A stretch of DNA of 64,000 bases from Thalassospira profundimaris (GTDB lineage Bacteria > Pseudomonadota > Alphaproteobacteria > Rhodospirillales > Thalassospiraceae), in assembly GCF_003326755.1 (NCBI RefSeq), contig NZ_JPWH01000013.1, positions 88,726 to 152,725 of the forward strand, written 5' to 3'. Below the pieces are notes generated by a model. It had not been told where the DNA came from. It searched no databases and worked only from the letters and a program-made list of their open reading frames with translations. Below, one piece after another: positions 35,976 to 45,368 of the stretch. Position 1 is the stretch's first letter, and each line of letters starts with the position of its first letter. Position numbers and translations under genes: made by a program.

Positions 35976-38968
35976 GTGAATGGCAACTAGCCGAAAAGCC
36001 GACGATCCAAACCTTGGAGGATATGGGCTATACATTCGTGACCAAGGCGGAACACGAAGCCCTGCGCGATGGCGAAAACCAGGTTCTATTCCGCCCCCAT
36101 CTGGTTGATGCGATCAGGCGCCTGAACGGCCTGTCTAATGAAGATGCCCAAGCGGCCTATGTCGAACTGGTTGGCAAGAACGACAATGAGGAATGGCTGC
36201 ATATTTTGCGCGGCGATTACAGCCGCAAGGTGCAGGGTCAGGCCGAACACAAGACCATCCGCGTCATTGATTTTTTGCACCCGGAAAACAACCATTTTGC
36301 TGTGACCAACCAGCTTTATGTGAAGGCGGAAAAGTCGCGTATTCCTGATATTGTGGTTTATATCAATGGTATTCCCGTGGTGGTGATCGAGGCGAAATCG
36401 CCGATCAATGCCAAGGACAAAACCGGTGAAGCGTTTGAGCAGATCAAACAATATGAGCGCGATATTCCCCGGCTGTTTTTTGCCAATTGTTTTAACATTC
36501 TGACCGATGGCACCAATTGCCTGTATGGCACCACCGGCAGCCCGTCGCGATTTTATGGATCGTGGGGCGACCCGTGGCCGCGCCCGGAAGGCGATTTTAC
36601 CAATAAGCTGGACAAGGGGTTATGGTGCCTGCTGTCGCCCGCGCGCCTGCTGGATTTAATTGCCCATTTTATTGTGTTCGAGAAGGCCGATGTCGGCAAA
36701 ATCAAGAAGATGTGCCGCTATCAGCAGTTTCGCGCGGTCAATAAAATTGTCGAACGGGTGGTTGAAAACACCCATCGCAAGGGGCTGGTCTGGCATACGC
36801 AGGGGTCGGGCAAATCACTGACGATGGTGTTTGCCGCCCTGAAGCTGAAAACCCATTTGACCGAAGCCTCGCCAGAGCTGGCAAACCCCAACCTGATGGT
36901 GCTGACCGACCGGGTTGACCTGGATGACCAGATCAGCGGGACGTTTCAGGCCTGCGGCCTGCCCAACCCGGTACGAGTGGAGAAAGTGGACGAACTGCAC
37001 AAGCTGATTGGCAGCGGCATTGACGGCATTACCGCCCTTTCGACGATTTTCAAATTTCAGGGATCGAAAAAGCCTGTTGCCCATTCGCAGAACTGGATTG
37101 TGATGGTGGATGAATGCCACCGCACCCAGGAAAAGGATTTGGGCGCCTATTTGCGCGTAACCCTGCCCGATGCGCGCTTTTTTGGCTTTACCGGCACGCC
37201 GATTAAAAAATCCGACAAGGACACCTATAAAAACTTTGGCATTGTTGGCGAGGGGTATCTGGACAAATACGGCATTGACGATGCCGTGGCAGATGGCGCA
37301 ACGGTGCCGATTTATTATACCGGGCGCAAAACCGACTGGCATATTGACGAGGCCAAGATCGACATTCTGTTTGATCAATGGTTTGCCGACCTGCCCGATG
37401 ACAAGCTTGAAGAGCTTAAAAAACGCGGTGTCAGCTTTGCCGATCTGGTCAAGCATCCGAAACGGGTGGATTTGATTGCCTATGACATCTGGACCCATTT
37501 CAGGGAACATGCTGCGCCGGACGGGTTTAAGGCGCAAATCGTGGCCATCGACCGCGAGGCGGTGATTTTATATAAACGCGCGCTGGACCGGGTGATTGCC
37601 GAGGATTTGATCTCGCAAGGATTATCGCCCGAAGATGCGCAAAAGCAGGCTACGTTAAAATCGGCCTGTGTTTATTCAAAATCTCAGGAAGACAACAAAC
37701 CATCGGAAGATGCGCATATTGTTAAATTGCGCGAGGGGCTGGAGACGTATTTTCTAGACCGCGATGCCGAAACCGCCGTGAAGCAGGCCTTTGGCAAAAA
37801 AGGACAAAACCCGGATTTTCTGATTGTCTGTGACAAGCTTCTGACCGGGTTTGACGCGCCGATTGAATCGGTGATGTATCTTGATAAACCGCTTAAGGAG
37901 CACACGCTGCTTCAGGCCATTGCGCGCACCAACCGGGTTGCAGATGCCAACAAGGAATATGGCCTGATTGTCGATTATATCGGTGTGTCGCAAAATCTGG
38001 ATAATGCGCTGTCATCCTATCGTGCCGACGATGTGCAAAACGCGATGCAGGACCTTGATAACCTGCGCTCGCAACTGCATACCGCCCATGCCACCGTGCT
38101 GAAAATGATGAAGGGCCTAAAGCGCAATACCGGCGATATAAAGGCCGAATATGATGCCTTTGTCGAAATGCTCAAGGCAGAAGACCAGTGGCTGACCTAT
38201 CGCACCTGCGCGCGGGAATTTATTTCCCTTTATGCCGCCCTAAGCCCCGATAAATCGGTGCTGGATTACACCAAGGACCTGAAATGGATCGCAAATTTTT
38301 TACAATATGCCACCCAGGCGATTGATAAAAAGGAAGCCCTTGACCATCGCGAATACAGCCAGAAGATCCGTCAAATGCTTGAAGAGCATCTTGATGCCAC
38401 GGGCCTGAGTGTCACGGTAAAATTGCGCGGCATTACCGACCCGGATTTCTGGCAGGATTTCGAGATGGAAGACAAACCGGAAAGCGACATTAAGACCGCC
38501 GCGATCCGCAAGGGGACGGAGCTTCGCAAAACCGTTTATGAAAAGCTGGATGATAATCCGCATCAATACGGCAAATTCTCGCAGCGGTTAAAGGAACTGC
38601 TGGAGAAAATGGATGATGCGCAGTTTTCCTGGGCCGATAAACTGAGAATGGCCGAAGACCTTGCGCGCGACCTTGAGGCGGAATCGAAGGCCCATGAAGA
38701 CACAGCCATGTCACAGGCGGCCTATGGCATCATGAAGGTTCTTGAAAGCTATCAACCCGACGATATTTCCGCCGGGGATCTGGTGGAACTGGCGGTGTTT
38801 ATGGAAGGCATTTATGCCCAAACGCCGCCCCATTGGCACGAAAAAACGGAGCTTCGCAAAACCCTGCGCCAGCAGGTCCGCCAGAAGCTTCATGCAATGG
38901 GCTTTGGCAGCCTTAAACTTGTTTCCGAGGACGTCGAAGAATTCGCGCTTAAAGCTTTTGCAAAGTAA
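35972..38968 (+). CDS. hsdR: Type I restriction-modification system endonuclease subunit HsdR
   Basis: ATP-dependent translocase and nuclease subunit. The 998-residue protein has a PD-(D/E)xK nuclease domain (IPDIVVYINGIPVVVIEAK, with Asp126 and Glu140/Lys142), a superfamily-2 motor with Walker A HTQGSGKSLT (275-284), DECH (380-383) and FTGTP, and a C-terminal helical region that docks on HsdM. ATG 35972 lies inside the stop of the preceding gene; the frame also opens at a TTG six bases earlier. All catalytic motifs look intact, so the system is likely active. Confidence 0.96.
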   Translation: MSEWQLAEKPTIQTLEDMGYTFVTKAEHEALRDGENQVLFRPHLVDAIRRLNGLSNEDAQAAYVELVGKNDNEEWLHILRGDYSRKVQGQAEHKTIRVIDFLHPENNHFAVTNQLYVKAEKSRIPDIVVYINGIPVVVIEAKSPINAKDKTGEAFEQIKQYERDIPRLFFANCFNILTDGTNCLYGTTGSPSRFYGSWGDPWPRPEGDFTNKLDKGLWCLLSPARLLDLIAHFIVFEKADVGKIKKMCRYQQFRAVNKIVERVVENTHRKGLVWHTQGSGKSLTMVFAALKLKTHLTEASPELANPNLMVLTDRVDLDDQISGTFQACGLPNPVRVEKVDELHKLIGSGIDGITALSTIFKFQGSKKPVAHSQNWIVMVDECHRTQEKDLGAYLRVTLPDARFFGFTGTPIKKSDKDTYKNFGIVGEGYLDKYGIDDAVADGATVPIYYTGRKTDWHIDEAKIDILFDQWFADLPDDKLEELKKRGVSFADLVKHPKRVDLIAYDIWTHFREHAAPDGFKAQIVAIDREAVILYKRALDRVIAEDLISQGLSPEDAQKQATLKSACVYSKSQEDNKPSEDAHIVKLREGLETYFLDRDAETAVKQAFGKKGQNPDFLIVCDKLLTGFDAPIESVMYLDKPLKEHTLLQAIARTNRVADANKEYGLIVDYIGVSQNLDNALSSYRADDVQNAMQDLDNLRSQLHTAHATVLKMMKGLKRNTGDIKAEYDAFVEMLKAEDQWLTYRTCAREFISLYAALSPDKSVLDYTKDLKWIANFLQYATQAIDKKEALDHREYSQKIRQMLEEHLDATGLSVTVKLRGITDPDFWQDFEMEDKPESDIKTAAIRKGTELRKTVYEKLDDNPHQYGKFSQRLKELLEKMDDAQFSWADKLRMAEDLARDLEAESKAHEDTAMSQAAYGIMKVLESYQPDDISAGDLVELAVFMEGIYAQTPPHWHEKTELRKTLRQQVRQKLHAMGFGSLKLVSEDVEEFALKAFAK

Positions 38969-38978
38969 CGATGTAACG

Positions 38979-39722
38979 ATGATGCGCAGCCTGATCATTG
39001 GTAATACTGAAATACCCTATGCGCTAAAACGGACCGGCAGCAGCGAAAAGGCGCGCATTACCGTCACGCCTGATTTTGTCGAGGTGGTTGTGCCGCCTCA
39101 CGCCACCGATGCGCAAATTGACCAGGCGATAGAACGGCGGCGACGCTGGATTTTTGAACAAACCCGCAAAATGCGCAATATCGCGGAAAATGCGCCCTCC
39201 ATTTCGCGCTTTGTTAGCGGGGCGAAAATACCGTTTCGCGGGCGCATGATGCGGCTCAAGGTGGTTTCCACCGATGACAGCCTTGTCCATATCTCCTACC
39301 GCAATGGCTTTTATATTGAATATCCCGCCTCGGCCGCTGCACAGTCGCAGGATATGCTGATCGAGGATGCCTTGCGCCTGTGGCTTAAAAAGCGGTTGCG
39401 ACAGGATGTAGGCGACTTCATTCGCCATTATGGCCCCAAATACGGCCTTGTTCCCAAATCCTGGCATATCAAGGACCAAAAGCACCTGTGGGGCAGTTGC
39501 GGCAATGATGATCGTATTCATATCAACTGGCATCTGATCTTTGCGCCCAAAGCCGTGCTGGAATATGCCGTGGTGCATGAACTTTGCCATCTGCGCCACC
39601 GCAACCACGATAAACCCTTCTGGAATCTGGTGGGCTCGATCCTGCCCGATTATTCGGCCCGCAAAACCTGGCTGGATCAAAACGCGCATATGCTGGCAAT
39701 CAACCGGGTCGAAACACGCTAA
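38979..39722 (+). CDS. YgjP-like (DUF45/M48) metallopeptidase of the type I R-M locus
   Basis: A 247-residue putative zinc metalloprotease. The metal site is HELCHLRHRNHDKPFW (His200, Glu201, His204), preceded by the family's WGSCGNDDRIHINWHL. Genes of this family are frequently found next to hsdR in type I loci, where their role is not settled; regulation of HsdR by proteolysis is an attractive but unproven idea. It starts 11 bases after hsdR, with two in-frame ATGs (38979 and 38982). Last gene of the block. Confidence 0.9.
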   Translation: MMRSLIIGNTEIPYALKRTGSSEKARITVTPDFVEVVVPPHATDAQIDQAIERRRRWIFEQTRKMRNIAENAPSISRFVSGAKIPFRGRMMRLKVVSTDDSLVHISYRNGFYIEYPASAAAQSQDMLIEDALRLWLKKRLRQDVGDFIRHYGPKYGLVPKSWHIKDQKHLWGSCGNDDRIHINWHLIFAPKAVLEYAVVHELCHLRHRNHDKPFWNLVGSILPDYSARKTWLDQNAHMLAINRVETR

Positions 39723-39925
39723 AGCGGCTGGACAGAATCCTGCTATCTTTTTATGCTGACCTGACAACATAAAGTGCAGTCATAACAGGCTTTTCCATGA
39801 AATCTGCGGACCGAACCATCTGAATAGTGCCCTGGCTTTTGTGCCGGGGCGGGCGCGTGATGTGCTTTGCCATCGCGCCCTGTTGTCTTGTGCAAAAACA
39901 GCCTTTATTCAGAGAAAAGCCTATC

Positions 39926-40561
39926 ATGACCAACTATTTCGCAAGCCCGTTTCGCGGCGAAACCCTGGACCGTCAAATTTCCAACCCGAATATCATCGTC
40001 GGTCGCTACAGCTATTATTCCGGCTATTATCACGGCCACCGTTTCGAGGATTGCGCCCGCTACCTTTTGCCCGATGACGGGGTGGACCGCCTGATCATTG
40101 GCAGTTTCTGCTCGATCGGCTCGGGCGCGGCCTTTATCATGGCGGGCAATCAGGGCCACCGCCATGACTGGATCAGCACCTTTCCCTTTTACTGGATGGC
40201 GGAAGTTCCGGCCTTTGCCGAGGCGGCCAACGGGTATGAACCCGCAGGCGATACCGTGATTGGCAACGATGTCTGGATTGGCTCGGAAGCCATCATCATG
40301 CCTGGCATTAAAGTGGGCGACGGGGCGATTATTGGCACCCGCGCCCTTGTCACCCGCGATGTCGACCCCTATGCCATTATCGGCGGCAACCCGGCAAAAC
40401 CCATGCGCAAACGGTTTGACGAACGGCACATTGCCCAATTGCTGGAAATGCAATGGTGGCATTGGGACGAGAATGCCCTGGCCCGCGCCATGCCGCTTCT
40501 GACCAGCGGCGATGTGGACGGGCTTTATCATTATTGGGCCGAAAATATCCGCCAGGCATAA
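39926..40561 (+). CDS. CatB-related O-acetyltransferase (hexapeptide repeat)
   Basis: A 211-residue left-handed beta-helix acetyltransferase of the xenobiotic (CatB/Vat) group. Hexapeptide repeats are seen in [17 protein letters not shown] and [17 protein letters not shown], and the catalytic histidine probably lies in GNQGHRHDW. Such enzymes acetylate chloramphenicol, streptogramins or unknown hydroxyl acceptors, so a resistance role cannot be claimed. ATG 39926 follows AGAGAA. The leader contains a hairpin at 39851-39880. Confidence 0.92.
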   Translation: MTNYFASPFRGETLDRQISNPNIIVGRYSYYSGYYHGHRFEDCARYLLPDDGVDRLIIGSFCSIGSGAAFIMAGNQGHRHDWISTFPFYWMAEVPAFAEAANGYEPAGDTVIGNDVWIGSEAIIMPGIKVGDGAIIGTRALVTRDVDPYAIIGGNPAKPMRKRFDERHIAQLLEMQWWHWDENALARAMPLLTSGDVDGLYHYWAENIRQA

Positions 40562-40574
40562 CGGCAGCTCTGTG

Positions 40575-40612
40575 CGCCCGCTCCGCGCCTCCCCGACAGG
40601 AGCGGGCGTCTT
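40575..40612 (+). terminator. Terminator of the acetyltransferase gene
   Basis: CGCCCGCTCC (40575-40584) and GGAGCGGGCG (40599-40608) form a perfect 10-bp stem, followed by TCTTTC. It stands between convergent genes. Confidence 0.75.
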
Positions 40613-40624
40613 TCATCAGTGAAA

Positions 40625-41332
40625 TCAGTGATCCATCGCCCGGCGCAGCGCACGCACCGCTTTGGCATCGGTGGCAACGCGGCCTTCTTCGCCCGCGCCT
40701 GCCCCGGCAATTTTCTTGCACGAGGCATGAAGCTGCGACGCCCCGGTTTTGGCCCGCAACGTGCTGGCATTGGCCGCCGTCACGCCACTGCCAGGCAGGA
40801 TGATGATGCGCCCACCCGCCCTGGCGATCAGATCGGCAATCAGGGTACAGCCTTCCTCGGCGGTTGGTTGCTGGCCCGATGTCAGGATGCGGTCAAAGCC
40901 CAGCTCCACTGCAGTTTCCAGCGCGGCGAAGGCATCCGGTGTGATATCAAAGGCGCGATGGAGCGTTTTTGCCAGGCCACCTGCGGCATCACACAGCAAT
41001 TTCAGGGCCTCACCATCCAGGCTGCCATCGGCCTTGCAGGCACCAAAAACCACCCCTTGCGCCCCGGCATCGCGGGCCAGGGCGATTTCGCGGGTCATGG
41101 TTTCCAGTTCGCCAGCACTATACACAAAATCGCCTGGTCGCGGGCGGATCATGGCAAAACACGGCACCGGAATATCGCGCATCCGCGCCAGTGCGCCCGG
41201 TGTCGGCGTTAAACCACCCACCGCCAGGGCCGAACAATATTCAATCCGGTCTGCGCCATTTTCAGCCGCAATCAGTGCGTCCTCAAAACTTTCAACACAG
41301 ACTTCCAGTGTCATATGACTGATACGGGTCAC
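40625..41332 (-). CDS. cutC: CutC family protein
   Basis: A 235-residue TIM-barrel protein. Typical segments are LEVCVESFEDALIAAENGAD, RIEYCSALAVGGLTP, IRPRPGDFVYS and FDRILTSGQQPTAEEG. The family was named for copper homeostasis in E. coli, but that role is disputed and its activity is unknown. GTG 41332 is preferred (AAGGG 9 bases upstream); an ATG at 41314 lacks a ribosome site. It lies 20 bases downstream of a ROK sugar kinase and is surely co-transcribed, pointing to sugar rather than metal metabolism here. Confidence 0.92.
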   Translation of the reverse strand: MTRISHMTLEVCVESFEDALIAAENGADRIEYCSALAVGGLTPTPGALARMRDIPVPCFAMIRPRPGDFVYSAGELETMTREIALARDAGAQGVVFGACKADGSLDGEALKLLCDAAGGLAKTLHRAFDITPDAFAALETAVELGFDRILTSGQQPTAEEGCTLIADLIARAGGRIIILPGSGVTAANASTLRAKTGASQLHASCKKIAGAGAGEEGRVATDAKAVRALRRAMDH

Positions 41333-41352
41333 AGGACTATTCCCTTCATTTT

Positions 41353-42285
41353 TCAGGCCGGCACATCATGCAGCAGGGCCGCCCCGCGCAGGCCGCCATC
41401 GGCAAAAAACTGCCCCGGCACCACCAGGGCATGGTCATATCGGCCCAGCACATTGGCCCGCACGGCGGCGTCAATCCGGGCGATCAGGCCCTGTTCGGCG
41501 GCAAGCCCGCCCCCCACCGGCACAATATCCGGGTCCAGCACATTGACCATCAGGCGCAATTGCCCGGCAACCAGATCAACAAAAACATCAATGGTTTTAA
41601 GGGCATCGCCATTGCCCGCCCGCCAGGCGGCCGTAATCTCCTGACTTGGCAAATCCTTGCCATGCAGGGCAGCATGAATACGCTCCAGCCCGCGTGCGCC
41701 GCCCCACGGGTCCAGGCAGGATGCCCCGCCACAGCCGCACTGGCGCGGCTTGATGCCGTGGCGCATCAGGGGGCCGGAAATATCATTGCCATGCCCCCAT
41801 TCGCCGCGTATGCCGCTGCGCCCGCCAATAAACTGCCCATCGACAACAACACCACCGCCCACACCGGTGCCGAGGATAATGGCAAAAACCGTGCGGCTGC
41901 CCTGCCCGGCCCCAAGGCGGGCCTCGGCCAGGGCAAAACAATCGGCATCGTTTTCCACCCGCACGGCGCACTTTAAAATATCGCCAAGGCCACGTGCGAT
42001 GGGCCAGCCCTTGATTGGCGGGATATTGGCCGAAATCACAGCCCCGGTTTCCGGGGCCAGCCCCCCGGCAAAGCTGATGCCAACCGGCGGCGGCGGTGTG
42101 TCAGCATCCGCATCACACCCCGCAAATCGGGCATCCGCTTCTGCCACCAGCCCGGCAATCACGCCGGTAAAATCATCGCGGTTCTCAAGCGGAGTGGGGA
42201 CCTTTTGCCGGTGCAGGATGTCGCCCTGATCGTCAATAACGCCAAATTCTATTTTTGTGCCGCCAATATCAAATGCGTATTTCAT
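41353..42285 (-). CDS. ROK family sugar kinase (N-acetylglucosamine kinase-like)
   Basis: A 310-residue kinase of the ROK family. It has the phosphate-binding YAFDIGGTKIEFG, the catalytic VENDADCFALAEA, a second nucleotide site ILGTGVGGGVVV and the zinc-site region QCGCGGASCLDPWGG. The last deviates from the usual CxCGxxGCxE, with Ala and Asp at two positions. Substrates of relatives include N-acetylglucosamine, N-acetylmannosamine, fructose and glucose. ATG 42285 has AAGG 4 bases before it. Operon with cutC. Confidence 0.92.
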   Translation of the reverse strand: MKYAFDIGGTKIEFGVIDDQGDILHRQKVPTPLENRDDFTGVIAGLVAEADARFAGCDADADTPPPPVGISFAGGLAPETGAVISANIPPIKGWPIARGLGDILKCAVRVENDADCFALAEARLGAGQGSRTVFAIILGTGVGGGVVVDGQFIGGRSGIRGEWGHGNDISGPLMRHGIKPRQCGCGGASCLDPWGGARGLERIHAALHGKDLPSQEITAAWRAGNGDALKTIDVFVDLVAGQLRLMVNVLDPDIVPVGGGLAAEQGLIARIDAAVRANVLGRYDHALVVPGQFFADGGLRGAALLHDVPA

Positions 42286-42595
42286 TGAACCTTGCCTTGC
42301 GATCCCGAACCATGCCGGACCAACTGCAATCATCGAAGGGAATTTCCCGCCCAAACCGCCCGGGTTCCAGCCAGAATTACCCTCTCACACAGCGCCAAAC
42401 AGGCGACTTTGGCAAAGGGCACACCAAAACATGAACGGGGCAAGATATCCGACCGGGAGGGATGACAGAAAGAATGCGCACCCAAACAGAACGCTCCGCC
42501 ATCTTCCCGCATTTCGCCCTTTGCAGACAAGGCACTATTTCAAAAAAAGCCGTTTTATCGCTGTGTTTGGTGCAGATCGAATGATCTGCAAACAC
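42286..42595. other. Gap upstream of the ROK kinase
   Basis: No gene seen. It should hold the ROK/cutC promoter. At 42563-42595 a strong hairpin occurs: TGCAGATC-GAAT-GATCTGCA extended by GTGTTT and AAACAC with a two-base bulge, directly next to the terminator of the M16 peptidase gene. Confidence 0.5.
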
Positions 42596-42629
42596 AAAAA
42601 AGGCGACTATCAACACATAGCCGCCTTTT
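42596..42629 (-). terminator. Terminator of the thrC/M16 peptidase operon
   Basis: AAAAAAGGCGACTAT and ATAGCCGCCTTTT, with a six-base loop (42611-42616), form a long stem with one mismatch; read on the minus strand it ends in T6, 27 bases after the M16 stop. Confidence 0.85.
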
Positions 42630-42655
42630 ACACATTTTGATAAATCAAAGTCGGA

Positions 42656-43915
42656 TCAGGCGCGGAGCCGGTCCACCAGCGTGTCGTATTCCGGCATCCT
42701 GGCGACGGGGCCAAGGGCGGTGACGGTGGGTTTGCCGGAAATCAGGGCTTCGCCTGCGGCAATAACGCGTTTGAGGTCGACCGCTTCGATCTTTTCCATG
42801 ATTTCAGGAATGGTCTGCGGGCCGCCATGCACCTGGATTTGCCGGGCGAGCGTTTCGCAGCGGGCCGAATTGCTTTCCATGCCCATCACAACCATTGCCT
42901 TAAGCTGCGCCCGCGCCCGGTTAACTTCTTCCTCCGTCAAATCGACGGTGGCGCGTTTCAGCTCGTCACACATGACGGGCATAAGCTCGCCAAGGTCATC
43001 TGGCCCGGTGCCGGCATAGATCGAAAACAGGCCGCCATCGACATAATGCGACGAGAAGCTGTAAACCGAATAGACCAGCCCGCGTTTTTCACGGATCTCC
43101 TGGAACAGGCGCGAGGACATGCCCCCGCCCAGCAACATGTTGAATACCTGCACGTCATAGAAGGCATCATCGGCATAGGGAACCGTGGGCAGGCCAAAAA
43201 TGACATGGGCCTGTTCAAGGTCGCGATTTTCGATGCGCTGGCCCCCTTCGTAGCGCAGCTTTTCCATGTCGTGGTCTTCGTGGGTCGGCAAATTGGTGAA
43301 TTTGGTTGCGACCATATCGACCACTTCGTTATGGTTCACATTGCCCGATGCCGAAAACACCATGCGTTTGGCGCTGTAGCGGCGTGACATGAAATCAAAC
43401 AGGTCATCGCGCGACAGGCTGGAAACATTTTCCGGGCTGCCCAGAATGGAGCGGCCCAGTGCCTGGTTCGGCAGCGCTGTTTCCTGAAAATAATCAAACA
43501 CGATATCGTCAGGCGTATCATTCGCCTGGCCGATTTCCTGCAGGATCACCTGGCGTTCGCGTTCCAGTTCTTTTTCATCCAGCGTCGAATTTTGCAGGAT
43601 GTCGGCAATCACATCAATTGCCAGCGCCTGGTCTTCGCGCAGCACCTTGCAGTAATAGGCGGTATTTTCCCGCGAGGTATAGGCATTCATCTGCCCGCCG
43701 ACGGCTTCGATTTCCTCGGAAATCTGAAGGGCGGTGCGCTTGCGTGTTCCCTTGAATGCCATGTGTTCGAGCATATGGGAAATGCCATTGATTTCGGGCG
43801 TTTCATTCCGCGCCCCGACATCCACCCACGCCCCCAGGGCCACCGACTGCACATGTTCCAGGCGGTCCGTGGCGACAATCATGCCATTGTCAAGCTCGGT
43901 CAGCTCGACTGTCAT
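42656..43915 (-). CDS. M16 family zinc peptidase (processing-peptidase-like)
   Basis: A 419-residue protease with the inverted zinc motif HMLEH (His47, Glu50, His51) in NGISHMLEHMAFKGT and the matching glutamate further on (REDQALAIDVIADIL region). It resembles bacterial homologues of mitochondrial processing peptidase and insulinase. AGGAG stands 10 bases before the ATG. It follows thrC by 52 bases, an arrangement conserved in many alphaproteobacteria. Confidence 0.94.
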   Translation of the reverse strand: MTVELTELDNGMIVATDRLEHVQSVALGAWVDVGARNETPEINGISHMLEHMAFKGTRKRTALQISEEIEAVGGQMNAYTSRENTAYYCKVLREDQALAIDVIADILQNSTLDEKELERERQVILQEIGQANDTPDDIVFDYFQETALPNQALGRSILGSPENVSSLSRDDLFDFMSRRYSAKRMVFSASGNVNHNEVVDMVATKFTNLPTHEDHDMEKLRYEGGQRIENRDLEQAHVIFGLPTVPYADDAFYDVQVFNMLLGGGMSSRLFQEIREKRGLVYSVYSFSSHYVDGGLFSIYAGTGPDDLGELMPVMCDELKRATVDLTEEEVNRARAQLKAMVVMGMESNSARCETLARQIQVHGGPQTIPEIMEKIEAVDLKRVIAAGEALISGKPTVTALGPVARMPEYDTLVDRLRA

Positions 43916-43967
43916 TCAGATATTCTCCTGTTTAAACAATACGACCCATGTCACCATCCGCCCGGTA

Positions 43968-45368
43968 TCAGGCCGCACGCCGGTTTTTCCGAACATGCGC
44001 CATCAGGGCATCGGCATCGTTGGACATGGGTTCAACTTTCTCTGGTCGCTCATATAGATCGGACAGGCGTTCGGGCAAGTCCGGGTAAACGCCGCTGGCC
44101 TGTTTGACCGCATCGGGGAACTTTGCCGGATGTGCGGTTGCCAGGGCAATCATGGGAACCGAACGGTCCCGGTTGCACGCCCGCCCGGCTGCGATGCCAA
44201 TCACGGAATGCGGGTCAACCAGTTCGCCGGTTTTCTGGTACACATCCAGGATCGCCGCACGGGTCTGCGCGTCATCCAGGCGGTAACCGTCAAAATGTTC
44301 GCGCGCCTTGGCAAACTGGCCCTGCGACATTTCCATAAGGCCGGTTTTACGAAATTCGGTCATCAGATCGACAATGGCGGCACCATCGCGATCATACAGA
44401 TCAAATAACAGGCGTTCAAAATTGCTGCTGACCTGAATATCCATCGACGGGCTGATGGTGGGGTGAACCCCATCCATTTTCATCACACCCTTGTCAAAGA
44501 AGCGCGCCAGAATGTCGTTGGAATTGGACCCAACCACAAACTGTTTGATCGGCAGGCCCATTTGCAGGGCGGCATAACCGGCATAGACATTGCCGAAATT
44601 ACCCGACGGGACCGAGAAAGAGACTTCGCGATCCGGCGCGCCAAGCTGCACACCGGCCCAGAAATAATAGGCGATCTGGCACATGATGCGCGCCCAGTTA
44701 ATGGAATTGACCGCAGAGAGGCCGATTTCATCGCGGAAGGCGTGATCATTAAACAGCGCCTTCACCAGATCCTGGCAATCATCAAACGAGCCATCGACCG
44801 CAAGGTTATGGACGTTATCGGCAATCACCGTGGTCATCTGGCGGCGCTGAACTTCGGACACACGACCGGCCGGGTGCAGGATGAAAATATCGACATTTTC
44901 ACGATCCCGGCAGGCCTCAATCGCGGCAGAGCCGGTATCGCCCGAGGTTGCACCGACAATGGTAATACGCTGACCGCGCTTTGCCAGCACATGATCAAAC
45001 AGACGACCGACCACCTGAAGGGCATAATCCTTGAATGCCAGGGTCGGACCGTGGAACAGTTCCATCACCCAGTCATTGCCATCAAGCTGCTTGAGCGGGG
45101 CAACGGCGGTGTGATTAAAACCGGCATAGGTTTCATCAAGAATGGTTTTCAGCGCATCATCATCAACAGTTCCGCCCGTCACAAACGGTTTGATTACGGC
45201 AAAGGCGACTTCGGCGTAGCTCATGCCGCGGAACGATTTGATCTCGTCTGCCGTAAAGTGCGGCCAGGTTTCGGGCACATAAAGCCCGCCATCACGGGCC
45301 AGGCCCGCCAGAAGAACATCATCGAATTGCAAGACGGGGGCACTACCCCGCGTGCTGATATAACGCAC
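43968..45368 (-). CDS. thrC: Threonine synthase
   Basis: Converts O-phosphohomoserine to threonine with PLP. The 466-residue protein is the long thrC2-like form: N-terminal MRYISTRG, then GGLYVPE and the PLP lysine Lys113 in PTLAFKDYALQ, and the phosphate-binding GATSGDTGSAA. The first of two genes in a minus-strand operon with the M16 peptidase. In many alphaproteobacteria it follows surf1 closely; here several genes intervene. Confidence 0.96.
   Translation of the reverse strand: MRYISTRGSAPVLQFDDVLLAGLARDGGLYVPETWPHFTADEIKSFRGMSYAEVAFAVIKPFVTGGTVDDDALKTILDETYAGFNHTAVAPLKQLDGNDWVMELFHGPTLAFKDYALQVVGRLFDHVLAKRGQRITIVGATSGDTGSAAIEACRDRENVDIFILHPAGRVSEVQRRQMTTVIADNVHNLAVDGSFDDCQDLVKALFNDHAFRDEIGLSAVNSINWARIMCQIAYYFWAGVQLGAPDREVSFSVPSGNFGNVYAGYAALQMGLPIKQFVVGSNSNDILARFFDKGVMKMDGVHPTISPSMDIQVSSNFERLLFDLYDRDGAAIVDLMTEFRKTGLMEMSQGQFAKAREHFDGYRLDDAQTRAAILDVYQKTGELVDPHSVIGIAAGRACNRDRSVPMIALATAHPAKFPDAVKQASGVYPDLPERLSDLYERPEKVEPMSNDADALMAHVRKNRRAA

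Noticed and set aside
32437..39925. Attachment-site repeat of tRNA-Gln at the far end of the R-M locus
   Set aside because: I looked for a copy of the tRNA 3' end in 39.7-39.95 kb and saw none; there is also no integrase, so an integrated element is not supported.
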